This document shows positions 21,707 to 32,638 of a stretch of DNA of 47,679 nt, in pieces. Below the pieces are notes generated by a model. It did no database searches. It was not told the origin of the DNA and worked only from the letters and a program-made list of their open reading frames with translations. The number at the start of each line of letters is the position of its first letter. Within the stretch, counting starts at the first letter, position 1. The position numbers and the translations under genes were made by a program. The stretch is from Lobosporangium transversale. Taxonomy: Eukaryota > Mortierellomycota > Mortierellomycetes > Mortierellales > Mortierellaceae. The DNA lies in the NCBI RefSeq assembly GCF_002105155.1, contig NW_019029074.1, positions 1-47,679 of the forward strand. Direction: 5' to 3'.

Positions 21707-23360
21707 ATGGAGCCATACTATCCACCTTCACTCGGTTCAGACGATACAGTCTACAGTGCAGATAGTATTGAGTTTTGTCCATTCTCAAGCCACTCCAGCT
21801 TGCTAGGCTGCGGGACCTATCAGCTTGCGAAGGACGAGTCTGAGGAATATCAACAATCCTCACAGGAGCATCGACAGGCCAAAGACCACAAGGACCATAA
21901 GAATGATGAAGATGAAGACGAAGAAGTTAAATTTGATAAACCAATGCTTCGCTTAGGGAGGCTCTTGATGTATAATGTGGAGGGCCATAGTGACGAATCG
22001 CGAAAGCTGTGAGTGGTTTTAATTTGCTTACACGAATCGATCCCATAAGACTTTAGGCTCTGAAATCTTTCACGAGCCTTTCTCCGCTCTGCACAACTAA
22101 ATGAAACTTGAGATGTCGATAGGAGAAACACTTCATGTATTCAAACAGCAGCTATCCTTGACATGAAATGGTAGGATGCGATATCAGCTTGACAGGAAGA
22201 CATGTCTTTGTTTTATATCCCATGAAATAACGCCTAACATCTCATTCTCGCTAGGTCGCATCAACTGATCAATGGGCACCCAACGCTTGGCGTAGCAGAT
22301 GCTTCGGGTGATCTTTCTCTCTATCAATTCAAAAACGATGGCAATGACCCGGAGCTCGTTATAAAGTATGAAACAAATACCGAAAAGAAGTTGGCGCTAT
22401 CACTCGATTGGTCAAATCGTGTACAAGCAAGGTAAAATAAGTAAAACATGTAACATATTTATCCATTCGGTATTCCTCAGTGATTGATTTTTTTTCTCTT
22501 TCTTTTTCATACTATGAATCTAATGTCAGCGGAAACACACGGATTGCAGTGTCTTTGAGCAATGGCGACATTACCATTCTAGATCTTGATTCATCTATCC
22601 TACAAGAAAATCAGACATGGCACGCTCATGACCTTGAGGCATGGATTGTTGGATGGAATTATCATGATACCAATATCCTCTATACTGGGGCTGATGACTG
22701 TAGACTCAAAGGATGGGACATGCGTATGAATTGCAGCTATGCCACGTTTACAAGTAAAGCGTAAGTTTTTTTTAATAGCAACAATAATAATAGTTGGGAC
22801 TCGTACTCTTTTGTTGACCCTGCTTATTTATAAACATCACTATGCTTAAATATGTAGACATACCATGGGTGTTTGTAGTATCCAATCCAATCCACATGAT
22901 CAACATACACTTGCAACCGGAAGGTAGGGAAGACTTTTTCAAAATAAATAGTATAACACCTTTATATGTGCTGAGATAAGCGCTGATGACTTTTCGCCTT
23001 GTGAATAGCTATGACGAAAACGTGCTGATCTGGGATACTCGAAACATGAGGGATCCATTGTCGAGAACAGAGGCTGGCGGCGGTGTTTGGCGGTTGAAAT
23101 GGCATCCTACACGTAAGGATACTCTTCTAGCAGCGTGTATGCACAATGGTTTCCATGTACTGCACTACACTGAGGATTGGCTATCCGCATCGATCGAGTC
23201 GAGCTTTACGGAGCACAAAAGTCTCGCTTATGGTGTGGATTGGTCCTACGCACCTCTAGAAACATCATTGTATAAACAGCCGTTGGTTGTGAGCTGTTCT
23301 TTTTACGATCATTTGATTCATCTTTGGTATGTAAATGCTTTTCAACCTTTAAAGAAGTGA
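21707..23360 (+). CDS. DPH7: Diphthine methyl ester hydrolase, WD-repeat protein DPH7
   Basis: Six exons: 21707-22008, 22123-22170, 22255-22431, 22530-22760, 22858-22923 and 23009-23360 (1176 nt, 391 aa). DPH7 removes a methyl group from methylated diphthine on elongation factor 2, allowing the last amidation step of diphthamide synthesis in the cytosol. Family-specific motifs are YSADSIEFCP and GCGTYQL near the start and AILDMKW at the exon 2/3 boundary. Typical WD-propeller sequence follows: VADASGDLSLY, ILYTGADDCRLKGWDMR, YDENVLIWDTRNM, GGGVWRLKWHP and the closing DHLIHLW. A Lys/Asp/Glu-rich insertion lies at about residues 60-80. The 48-nt exon 2 was placed by frame and by the conserved residues before AILD. 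Confidence 0.9.
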
Positions 23361-24260
23361 TCTATTGGGACCATAGAGTTCCTGATATATTAATTAGTTC
23401 TATTGGCTATTTAATTCATTTACCGTAGGCGACCGAAAGCATAAAAATGTCACCAATTACCTAACCTCACACGTTAGTCTACAATTGAAATGGATTTTGA
23501 CATGGAAATATGAAAGCAATAAAAAGTCCTACACTAACAATGGTGAACTAATGGAGCTCTTTAGTTGACTAATGGTTAAATTAAGACCATTGGCCTTAGA
23601 CTCCAAGAAAATATTCATCCACAGAATTGACGAGTCGATTATCAATATCATCGTTACTACAGAAAAATATTACACTCCAGTCTCATTTTTTTGCAGATCA
23701 GGTCAAAAAAGTGGATTTTATATATTTGTATCAACGTCTATTGACCAACTCATTTCCACTATTATAAAAGAAGGTTAAGCGATTCTATTGGCTCACTACA
23801 TTCTCCCTAAAGACAACAACTATTTTTTTTTTTTTTGTTATAATCCCTAAAGCATTTACAGACAGCCACAATTGTCTGACCATTGGTGGAGGGAGATCTC
23901 GTTTGACATCTTCCCCCAAAAAAGGAAGCCACCATGCCAAATGAAGTGTTAGTTCCTATTGCATGGCTTGGGTGCGTTCGTTTATAATTCGGCATAATCT
24001 AGGTTTACTATGAAGTATCCGCTTGAGCTTGCCAATTTCTTTTAACTTCCTAGTTTTTCTAGTTTTCCAGGTTGGTACCTTGCAAAAGGCGTTTATATTA
24101 GGTTAGTGGGAAAAAAAGGACAGAGGCTTAAAATTTTAATTTATAAGTGCTGAATACAAATATCCCATGACATGTATGGGTCTACAACTGCTTGTTACCA
24201 ATATTTCTTGTAGTCAAGTAAGTTATGCGCTTTTTGCCAACTTTGAGGGTTACCTGATCC
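23361..24260. other. Left flank of transposon island, no intact gene
   Basis: About 900 bp after DPH7. The only structure recognised is the left inverted repeat (about 23650-23815). The rest is AT-rich with short interrupted frames on both strands. Confidence 0.55.
23650..23815 (+). repeat. Left copy of a 9-kb-spaced inverted repeat
   Basis: Read on the plus strand, this shares long blocks with the minus strand of 32796-32639: tcaaaaaagtgga.tttatatattt, tcaacg.ctattg.ccaa, attataaaa.aaggtt.aagcgattct and acattctccctaaagaca. Weaker similarity (gttacta, ctccagtc) extends outward to about 23650. This copy has about 10 extra bases (ttggctcact) near 23789. Both copies carry a TATATA core and an ATTGGCCAAT/ATTGACCAAC (CCAAT-like) block. 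Confidence 0.8.
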
Positions 24261-27002
24261 ATGAAGCCGAGGAATCGGTACTTATCCATCTTTGCTACAG
24301 TCCGAAATAGAGCTCTTAAAGTGACCAGCAACAGCAACAACAACAACAACAACAGTAGCAGTGCCAGTATTAGAACCAGTAACAGGCCAGGCAGTATTAT
24401 CGCGCGCATACCAGCTCATGGTATATCCACTCGGCTGATTACATCGGAAACACCTCAATCAGCACGTTCAGACTATGCCAGTGCTAATAGAGGTGGCTCC
24501 AACGTCGACAGAGGTGGGAACGTCAGCTCTGCCGTCTCTATGCCACCATTTGGTACACCTACTCCACCAATTATGTCCAGGCGTTTCCGAGTCGTTCAAC
24601 CTTTCTACATTTATAATGACAACATAGTAACTGTGACGATGACAGCGTTAACCTTAGTATCAGGCAGAGTAGAAGTAAAAGTAGAAATGGTATTAAACGT
24701 GTAGGTAGAAGCAATGGACCCCGCTCATCTCCTCATGCAAGTGCCATCCCGGAAGGACCAAGGACACAAGGACACCAAGGCCTATTCTGCCTGCACCAAG
24801 TAGAGCACAAAACAATAAATGTGGCAGACTGATCTTGAGGCAGCAACTGGAAATTTGACAAAACATGATGACTACAGTGAGAAGTGTGCAATGGTACCAA
24901 TCAAACCCAACACAGCTCAGTTCGAGAAGGATAACAACCTATCCTTCCGATATATTTCGAATCTTCTTAATAAAAGAACTATTCTGAAGTCATTGCCCGA
25001 AGGTTTGCTAGATTCCAGGTATAATGTCAGAGGGTCAATCCGTGAGTTCTATCCAGTAGAGCTGCTTCTAAAGGAGCTGGTGCTTGCCGCGAGGCGTATG
25101 CGTTTACCTATGGACTACTCTTTGCTGCGGTTTATGGCAAATGGAATTTACACGATACTTTCATTGCATAAGGGTGGGTTGAAGTTCCCAAGGTCAAAAT
25201 TTTCAAACTCTTGGATCGCATCTTTTACCAAGGCCTGAGGTTTCTCGTATCATTAATTGATGGGAGAAGCAGACTCTGTCGACCTTACCAAACTTGCACT
25301 TCAGATTGAAAATATTAAAAAGATTACTTTCCAGTATTCACTAGCTGATATTTACAATGTGGATGAGGCAGATCTCTTTCTATAGGCCACAATGGCATGG
25401 GCTTTTGACCTGACTCTGGAGCTGAGAGCAGGCACAAAGCCTGCAAGCTCAAGAGTGTCCATATTACTCTGCTCCAATGCCCTGGGTACTGATAAGCGTA
25501 AGGCTTTCATTATGGGTAAGGAAGTAACATATTTTGATAATATCTATTGCTTCTTTATCACACTTATCATGTGCTTTGTTTTATTTTATTACTACAGAAT
25601 TTGCCGAGTGGCTTTAAAGCTGACGAAGATCTAATGCAAGATGTTGATATACAGCCTTTGTCGCCAAGTACACTAATCGGAACATTGGGAGATACCCTCA
25701 ACCAAATGCTAAGAGGGCTTCCGGATAGCCGGAGAAAAATAGATCTTCACAAACGAGCTGACTATATGACAGAGGTGCTTTTCCTTTACTGGCTCAAATG
25801 TTTTCAAGATTCAATTACGAAGGCTGATCCTTCTCATCCCATCCTGTTACTGATGGATAGTGCTACTCTTGTGTCGAAATATCCTCAGTTGTACCCAAAT
25901 ATCTAGTTGTTGGCGCTTCCCCTCAATTCCACCTCCGTCACGCAGCTGCTTGACGCTGGTGTGATCGCTGTTTTCAAGCGGAAATATCGAGCCCTCATCC
26001 TTCGTGAAACATTGGGGCGGAGGATTATGAAGTCGCTATACACTCTCGAAGATAACGAAGATAAGCTTTACAAGATCAATAATACCCAAGGGTGGTGGTT
26101 TATTATGAGAGCTTGGTATGAGCTCAAGCAAGAGACTATCCGACATTGTTTCCACCATGTTCCGATATTCGAAGACAGGCAAAAGGAATTGCTGCTGGCA
26201 AGCAAGACTGACGATTCTGATATTGTTGGGGCGCTAGCATATTTCCGAAACAATGTTCTATCGCTCTACCAGCTGAGCCAGGAGGAAAACGCCATTATGG
26301 ATTCAGAGCTTCAGTCCTTACCATCCGACCTGTCTCAGTCCTTGCCATCTGATATGCCTCAGTTCTCAATCGTGTCAAACCCGACAAGTACCCAGCATAT
26401 GTCCCAAACCGTAGTCGAGTAGATGCGTGAGGAAGAGGTGGCGCCATTACATCGTTTGCTTGATGGGTCTCTAATTCTTTGCTGGTTAATTGAAGAGCAA
26501 GAAGCTAGCAACGAGTATTTTCAGGTACATTTCATACAACAGGAAGATTGCTATTTGGGGCTCTACGAAATTGAAGCTGATTATTTAGGTTCCACTGATG
26601 AAGATCTTGTATTTGATGAACACAGCAGGTTCCTTCAGGTGGCGGTCAATGACACGGAATCATATGAAGGTGGCGAGGAAGCTCCTGTTATTATCCACGT
26701 AAGCTCTAGGACGTACTCTTCATCTAGCGCGGACTCTGAGGACACCAAGGACGAAAGGAAGACCGGTCCAGAAGTGCACGACAAGCTTATGGCTGCGGCT
26801 GAAAGCACAAAGAGATCAAGGAATAACTTAAGTTGTTAGCTGACGCTCATCTTGGTAGCGATGTCCTTGAGGTCGATCAAAGATATGTTGTGGAGGTTCG
26901 GAAGCGGGAACGAGAGCAGAGAGACGAAACAGAGCGGATTGATGCTCAAATCAAGGCCAGATTTCATGGTACAAAGTTTCGGCCACGCAATTTTGGCGGT
27001 TA
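24261..27002 (+). pseudogene. Decayed pogo/Tigger-type DDE transposase
   Basis: One reading frame runs from 24261 (firmly from 24819) to 26839, interrupted only by stop codons and one likely 74-nt intron (25524-25597). Visible parts are an N-terminal helix-turn-helix region (LSFRYISNLLNKRTIL), a CENP-B-type DNA-binding segment (PVELLLKELVLAARRM, LLRFMANGIYTIL), HGEA-like MGEADSVDL, the first catalytic Asp in NVDE (family NADE), GTDKRKAFIMGKE, the second in LLLMDSA, and the third in LALPLNSTSVTQLLDAGV (family LPPNTTS..QPLDAGV). Stops in frame are TAG 24702, TAG 24801, TAA 24816, TGA 25236, TAA 25257, TAG 25383, TAG 25904 and TAG 26420. A frameshift near 26820 leads into a further charged C-terminal stretch ending at about 27002. 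It cannot make an intact protein under the standard code. Confidence 0.8.
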
Positions 27003-28290
27003 GATATCTTTTTAATAAACGCAGTATGAGAGTAACAGTAGAGTAGATATTTATTTTAAAATCACATCTCGAGCAACATTGCCTCAATCATTCCGAGTAC
27101 TGATATGAAGATGAAGCTTGCTTCTCTTTCCGTTTGCCGTCCTCAAAGGGCAAGGGGAACTATCCAAAAATATACACCAACATCATTCTTGCTCATTTAA
27201 GAAAAATTATTCTCCAGGATATGGCTGTACTGATGAAAACCACTGACGACGCTGATTGTTTTTACAAATGCACCATATCTGCCAGATGAATGTCTTTTGT
27301 TCGCCAGAGTTTATAGGGCTCAGTAAAAAGCTGCGCCAGACAACGAATGAGGCAAGATCTCCTTTGATGGATAGCCTTGCAGCAGAAGCGCGAACCAAGA
27401 CGGACGAGCTCGCTTACCTGGGTGCAAGAGCATACAGATAGATATGTAGATAGCTATGAACAAGGACATGGGCAAGAGAGCATGGCTAGCGCTTCTGCAT
27501 TTTTACAAGAGCAGGATTCATTCTCCAATGAAGTAAAGTGGGAGAAGGAGAGGAAGAAGAAGAAGCAGCCCAAAGAAGGCAAACTCAATCTGATATCTCA
27601 TTAGGTAGGAATCACACGGAGGTTGAAAAGCAGCATGCAGTTACAGGCGGTTTGGAGTAAATAACGAATCAGATTGCCATGTCCTACCCTCAAATTGAAT
27701 CAACCATTCCAACACACGATATGCTACCACAATCAGCGCCTCTTAACCAGCAGTGGAACGAGTAGTTTGTTGGTGATAGTCTCGCAAGGCGGCCCTCCAT
27801 ATAGGCCGGGAATAAGAATCAAGACGAATATAGAGTGCGTAAAAGATTCAATGCTCAGAAGAGGCAGCACTAGCTAATGAAGAAAGATCTGATTGAGGCA
27901 GTTTTAGAAGAGATATCAAAATCAACACGCATAAACTTAAAAGGAAAAGGAAGCTGGACCCTGGCGTCAGTTTCCGAGGCAATCACCATGATTGGGTCCA
28001 ACAACGCCTTTGTCAGGGCCTACAAGAAAAAAGTTCATATTTAATAATAATAAAACTAAATTTGTTACTATCACGGGATGTAATTTCGGCATAAAGAACC
28101 ACAGTTTGTTCTTGTTACAATCCTTGTGAAAGAAGAGCCAGCATTCCCAGTGAACATTCTTTCAACCAAACTATTGAGATGGCACACTCTACATGCAGTC
28201 ACAAGCAAGTCTGTTAAAAATTAAAATCCATCTCGTCCTCGCTCACTAATTTTTAAGAATAATTTTATTTCACATTATATGGGAGTGGAT
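27003..28290 (+). pseudogene. Second decayed reading frame in the island, family unknown
   Basis: No intact gene. Between about 27256 and 28044 fragments on the plus strand appear to read as one decayed protein. A segment with LRQTTNEARSPLMDSL and LAYLGARAY shifts frame into a Glu/Lys-rich region, then into a 145-codon frame (27607-28044) broken by TAA 27658, TAG 27763, TAG 27802 and TAG 27871 and ending at TAA 28042. The last part starts MKKDLIEAVLEEISKS. I do not recognise the family. Its position after the pogo-type gene suggests a second transposon protein, but this is inference. Confidence 0.4.
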
Positions 28291-28580
28291 TTTAGTTTTT
28301 AAAAAAAAGTGCAGTGTCCTGAGCGCCCCTGGCCATAGTCATAGCCAAAACGTCTTGTGTTGGAAAAAAATATTGTGGAAGGGTAGCAATACGAGTCTTG
28401 TGTCGAGAAAAAAAAAAAAAGATAGAGAAGTAGTGGTAGCGGTGGCGTTCTTGCAGCGTCTCCGAACCCCAAAAGATTAAGATAGAGGTATAATAGTTAG
28501 TATATCTGTTGATTGGCGGGAAGAGCATTAAGAGAAGCAAATAAGACGCTGAAGTATTTCTTTTGGCCAGAAATGGATTG

Positions 28581-29114
28581 AAGTAAGTATTAATACGCCT
28601 AATCTCTTGGGTAACATCATCATCTACATGCCTTTCGGTGGTCAACCAAGAGAAATGTGGAGGACTGACTGGACAAACAACTATCACGCACTACGCATAG
28701 ATTGTGAATGTTGAGTGATGGCCCAGACTCCAAAGAGGTATAGACTAGCAGCTTAAGACTCGTCGGGGCTGCACTATCCTTACTACACCCACTCATAAAC
28801 ATGACCAATTATGCCATGGAAATGGGCGCTGTCGCAATACATTTCTGCTAAGAAAATAACCAAAGTAAGTCGAATACGCCTAACCTCTTGGGTAACATCA
28901 TCATCTACATGCCTTTCGGTGGTCAACCAAGAGAAATGTGGAGGACTGACTGGACAAACAACTATCACGCACTACGCATAGATTGTGAATGTTGAGTGAT
29001 GGCCCAGACTCCAAAGGGGTATAGACTAGCAGCTTAAGACTCGTCGGGGCTGCACTGTCTTTACTACACCCACCCATAAACACGACCAATTATGTCATGG
29101 AATGAGCGCTGTCG
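28581..29114. repeat. Tandem duplication, two 254-bp copies at 281-bp spacing
   Basis: Copy 1 (28581-28834) and copy 2 (28862-29114) are nearly identical over their whole length (shared blocks such as gggtaacatcatcatctaca and gactcgtcggggctgcact) with scattered, mostly transition differences. A 27-bp unrelated spacer lies between them. Both begin with an aagtaagt-type sequence and end at gcgctgtcg. No coding function is evident; similar short minus-strand frames in each copy simply reflect the duplication. Confidence 0.9.
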
Positions 29115-29301
29115 TGGCTATTTCATACCAAGCTCAGGGAACACAGAATTACAAACGTACCTTAAAATTGTTCGAATGAAAAGAGTAATGATGAAAAAAA
29201 AAAGAAAAGACATGTTATTTGTGGCTTGCGCAGGATTGCGTAATCATTAAAAAAAATTTCCTCTAAAAAAACATCTCTCTCACCACTTCCAATAAGGTTC
29301 A

Positions 29302-31235
29302 ATGAACAGCAACAACGAAAAAACCTTGTTGGCGTTCCTGGATACAGTGAGTGCCAGACGAAGATCAAGATCCTGTGACTTTCTTTGAATGGGCAGGCTA
29401 TCCCTCTCGGAAGAAGGGACATGCGAGTGCTATTTGGAAAACTTCTGTCCGCAGCTTTGATGCCAAGAAAACACTTGCGTTGGAAATCAAATGGGCGGAA
29501 TCTAAGGAAAGAAGGAACGAATATTGGAAAAATTTGCGTCGGAAGGAAGAAGCTGATAAGAAAATGGTATGCCATACCTCTGTGAAAATGATTAATAATA
29601 GCATATTCCAATAGCCTACTGATTCTTATTGCTAGGTTGAATGGTATGAGAGGATTGAGGATATCAATAGTACCGAGAAGGACATTGTAATTGAGCTTCA
29701 ACATCAAAGGTTCAAGACGTACGTGGATAACAAAGCCTCACCATTTATTGTGAAGAACAAACCCTCTTCAACATACACATCTTCTCATCCTCCTAGTAAA
29801 CGACTCCGCGAAGACTTTGCAGAAGGCAGCGAGTCATCCTGGGAGCTTTTGTCCCAAGGCGATATCGTTGATATACTGCAGGAGATGAGACCCCATCAAT
29901 ATATGGGCGAATTGTTAGGTGTTAAACAAGAGCATATATTCTCCTGTGAGATGGAAGATTTGGACATAGGAGCGCTCTTCACCCAGTATTTCCGAACATG
30001 CTGCCTCGAGTCATTTAAGCGTTCATACCCTGAAGATGCACTGTAGGTCGTTGTCGATGTTTTTGAGCCTGTTGGTCAAAGCAGGGCGACGGCTCAGGGA
30101 CCTGGGCTTAACCTGCCCGGGCCTGCTCCGCCTGTTTCAAATGTGCTTCTCTAACCTTATCATCTTTGAAATTATTAGTGCGCTATCAGCAACCCTACTG
30201 ATAAAGAAGGACTTTCGTTCACCTCGACTTCTCAAAGCATTTGGCAGCCAACGATTGACATCACTGAGAGACACACTGCTTAAGACAGTAGTTCCCGTCC
30301 TGAATGCTGCTTTATTAGAAAAGCAGCAGGCACTTGTGTCAAAATGGGTTGGATGGGTCGGTCTTGTTTCCGAAAACAGAGATGAGAACTTGGTCAAGCG
30401 AATGGATGTCTTAGATCGACTGCATAGTGATTGGAATGAGGCTAAAGACCTTGATCTTACTGCAATTTTCATATACATCATGACAAGTATTCAAGGACTG
30501 TTTGCATCACAAGCATTGGACTTTCTAGAGGCCGATGGCATTGCGTCCTTCGTCCGAAATCTGCTCGTGGCATTCCTACATGAAGTGGACTTGGTTCGAT
30601 TTTCATGGTAAGAAGTAACATTATCTACATTTTAGGGCAATCTTTAGTACTACTTACCAGCAGGACTCGGCGTTGCGTATTTTTAAAATAGCGCGGACAA
30701 AGCCTCAATAGCCTCACGTTACAACAAGGCAATCAACCACCTACAGGGTCGATCAAAGCTGCCCGACATGGTAGGAGCCTTGACTTATGAAGGGGTTAAG
30801 ATTGAAACTTTTTTTGGTGAGGCAAGTAGTGTTGCTGCAAAAGACCCATCCAAATATGGCGGCGATACTGTAAGATTAGGAGTTTTTGGCAAGAATGCCC
30901 ATGATATGATTGACAACCTTGTGGATCTCGAGGTGCCACTGCTTCTCTTCAACATCAATGGACTTTTGTTGCAAGCATTTGTAATGAAGAAAGCCCAGGG
31001 CATATATATGATGACGGAGATCGGAACGGGACGAGTCCCTTGCTCTGTTAACGATCTGATATACCTCTCGCAGGATCTACCGTTTTGGTTGAAGATCAGA
31101 GAGATTGCTAGGAGGACATCAGCGTCTATTGTACAAGCAGTGGATGATGGCAAAGTTGACCATCACCGCAGGAAATCTTTTTACCCTGCTCTTACCACTC
31201 CATCGGCGAAGAGTGCACTAAAATCTGCGAAATAA
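29302..31235 (+). CDS. Spliced gene of unknown function inside the transposon island
   Basis: Exons B-D join perfectly: 29351-29566, 29636-30042, 30179-30607 and 30692-31235, with canonical GT-AG introns, about 530 aa and no internal stop. The probable first residues (ATG 29302, NSNNEKTLLAFLDT) are one frame off. Removing the four bases gtga at about 29347-29350 would join them, so the 5' end is either broken or starts elsewhere. Features: a charged coiled region (residues about 40-85), a basic PPSKRLRE sequence (possible nuclear signal), a helical middle, and a C-terminal alpha/beta-looking part with LPDMVGA, FFGEASS, VRLGVFGKNAHDMI and GIYMMTEIGTGRVP. The PD...(D/E)x spacing recalls PD-(D/E)xK nucleases, although the usual Lys is replaced by Ser. 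I believe similar uncharacterised proteins are common in Mortierella-like fungi, but this is from memory. Function not assigned. Confidence 0.6.
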
Positions 31236-31271
31236 AGCAAGTTATCGACTAGTCTGAAGCATTCTGCTATC

Positions 31272-31275
<4 letters not shown>

Positions 31276-31302
<27 letters not shown>

Positions 31303-31320
31303 GGTAACAGTGGTAACGGT
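31276..31320. repeat. T run followed by ggtaac repeat
   Basis: A T run of about 25 bases (31277-31302) is followed by three imperfect copies of ggtaacagt/ggtaacggt, just downstream of the unknown spliced gene. Confidence 0.8.
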
Positions 31321-31429
31321 GGTAACGGTGCTGCGATATGAATGGTATGATCATTTCTGCATCACAGCTCGCTGAATACCGCGATTTTAACGACGGAGTC
31401 ATGCTCTCCAAGATGCAAGATGGCTATTG

Positions 31430-32166
31430 AGAGGAAAATCCATAGTCTTGATTATTTTGCTCTGGATGGAGGCTATCTGCAATTTCTGCCTGGGATTGTT
31501 GAGAATAGTGACCAATTAAAAAAACCAAACTTCTGCTGCCAATCAAAAAGCCGATAGGGATAGCATTGGCTGACCAAGAAAAAAAGTACAACGAAATGGT
31601 TGGCAGCTTTCGCTCCAAAATAGAAAGCTGTTTTGGAGAGCTGCAGACTACTTTTACCAAATTTAGCCACATCGTGGTGAAGCGAGTGTCTGAAAAAAGT
31701 ACTTTTCATTATAGCTCAAGCTATGCTGCTTGCTTCTCAATATTAAACCCATGGTTGCTTTGCGAGATATAACAATAGAGCCGCATCATGGCTTTGGATG
31801 CAAGAGGACTTTGACTATTCAAACGGTGGAGATGTAAGAATATCTCAGAAACCCAGCTCTCCAGGTTATGCTGTTAAAATTTATGATGCTCGGAGTATTT
31901 GTCGCCTTCAGGAATACTTTTTGAGCCTCGATATCAGCAATCCTCAAAATCTCGATGACGACCATGAGATGGCCAACCCCAATGATACATACAGAAGGCA
32001 TTTTCAAAATTAAAAAGATTTTAGACCACCGAGGGGACGGTGATGGAATAGAATATCATGTTTAATGGAAGGGTTATAATAAACATGAGGCTACTTGGGA
32101 ACCGCTTAGCAGCTTTAACCAAACTCGCGCAATTGATGACTATTGGAATTCAAAACGGACATTCTA
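31430..32166 (+). pseudogene. PIF/Harbinger-like transposase remnant with C-terminal chromodomain
   Basis: Frames on the plus strand give, in order: LDGGYLQFL (family DGGY/D.AY motif of DDE_4 transposases) near 31460; a shifted frame with PIGIALADQEKKYN and FRSKIESCFGELQTTF, which matches the C-terminal arginine/aromatic block of Harbinger DDE domains (about 31553-31680); then EDFDY... (31798-32010); and a chromodomain-like stretch KILDHRG...IEYHV(stop)WKGY, HEATWEPLSSF and AIDDYW (about 32000-32166). At least three frame changes and a TAA inside the chromodomain make it non-functional. Transposases and integrases that end in a chromodomain use it to target chromatin; here only the outline survives. 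Confidence 0.6.
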
Positions 32167-32638
32167 AATCCTTTATGTAGAACATGTGCTATCTCTAATG
32201 ATCACATACAAGAAGGTGGACTTCCGAGCCCAGGATCGATTCAGTCGCCCTGATAAATCACATAGAAATTAGCCTTACTTTTCAAAAAGAGACCGCCAAC
32301 CTAGGAGACGCGTGACATTTATCTAACATGGACGAGGTAGTATGTTTTGATGGTGCAGTGTTTATGGCAAACACGTAGTGTGTCCCAATCCAATGGTGAG
32401 AGCAATGTCAATCGGCCCATATTATGGGTTGACTTGATGCATCAGCACCACACACGAAAAATCATGCCCAACGAAAATATGCAATATATTTATTTACTGA
32501 ATACTCAAAAAGATCATCAGAGCACCTTGCATCCTTAATTGGCCTTTCTCCAATTGTTCCTTAAAACCTCGAATCAAATTTGATTTATCAGACATGGTTT
32601 GCTTTTGGATTTTGGGCGATTGCTCGGCTTCGGAAGTC

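Noticed and set aside
24261..28044. Reassignment of UAA/UAG to glutamine in this genome
   Set aside because: Host genes in the same window end with TAA, TAG and TGA at natural family C-termini (for example URA4 and the TUTase-like gene end in TAG). C-to-T decay in the transposon is the simpler reading.
28292..29089. Three minus-strand frames with shared peptides
   Set aside because: Similarity comes only from the tandem DNA duplication; the frames are short and interrupted.
32495..32595. 33-codon minus-strand frame starting MSDKSNLIRGF downstream of the right inverted repeat
   Set aside because: It has a fair start context and TATA-like sequence upstream, but is too short and matches nothing I know; kept only as a comment in the repeat entry.
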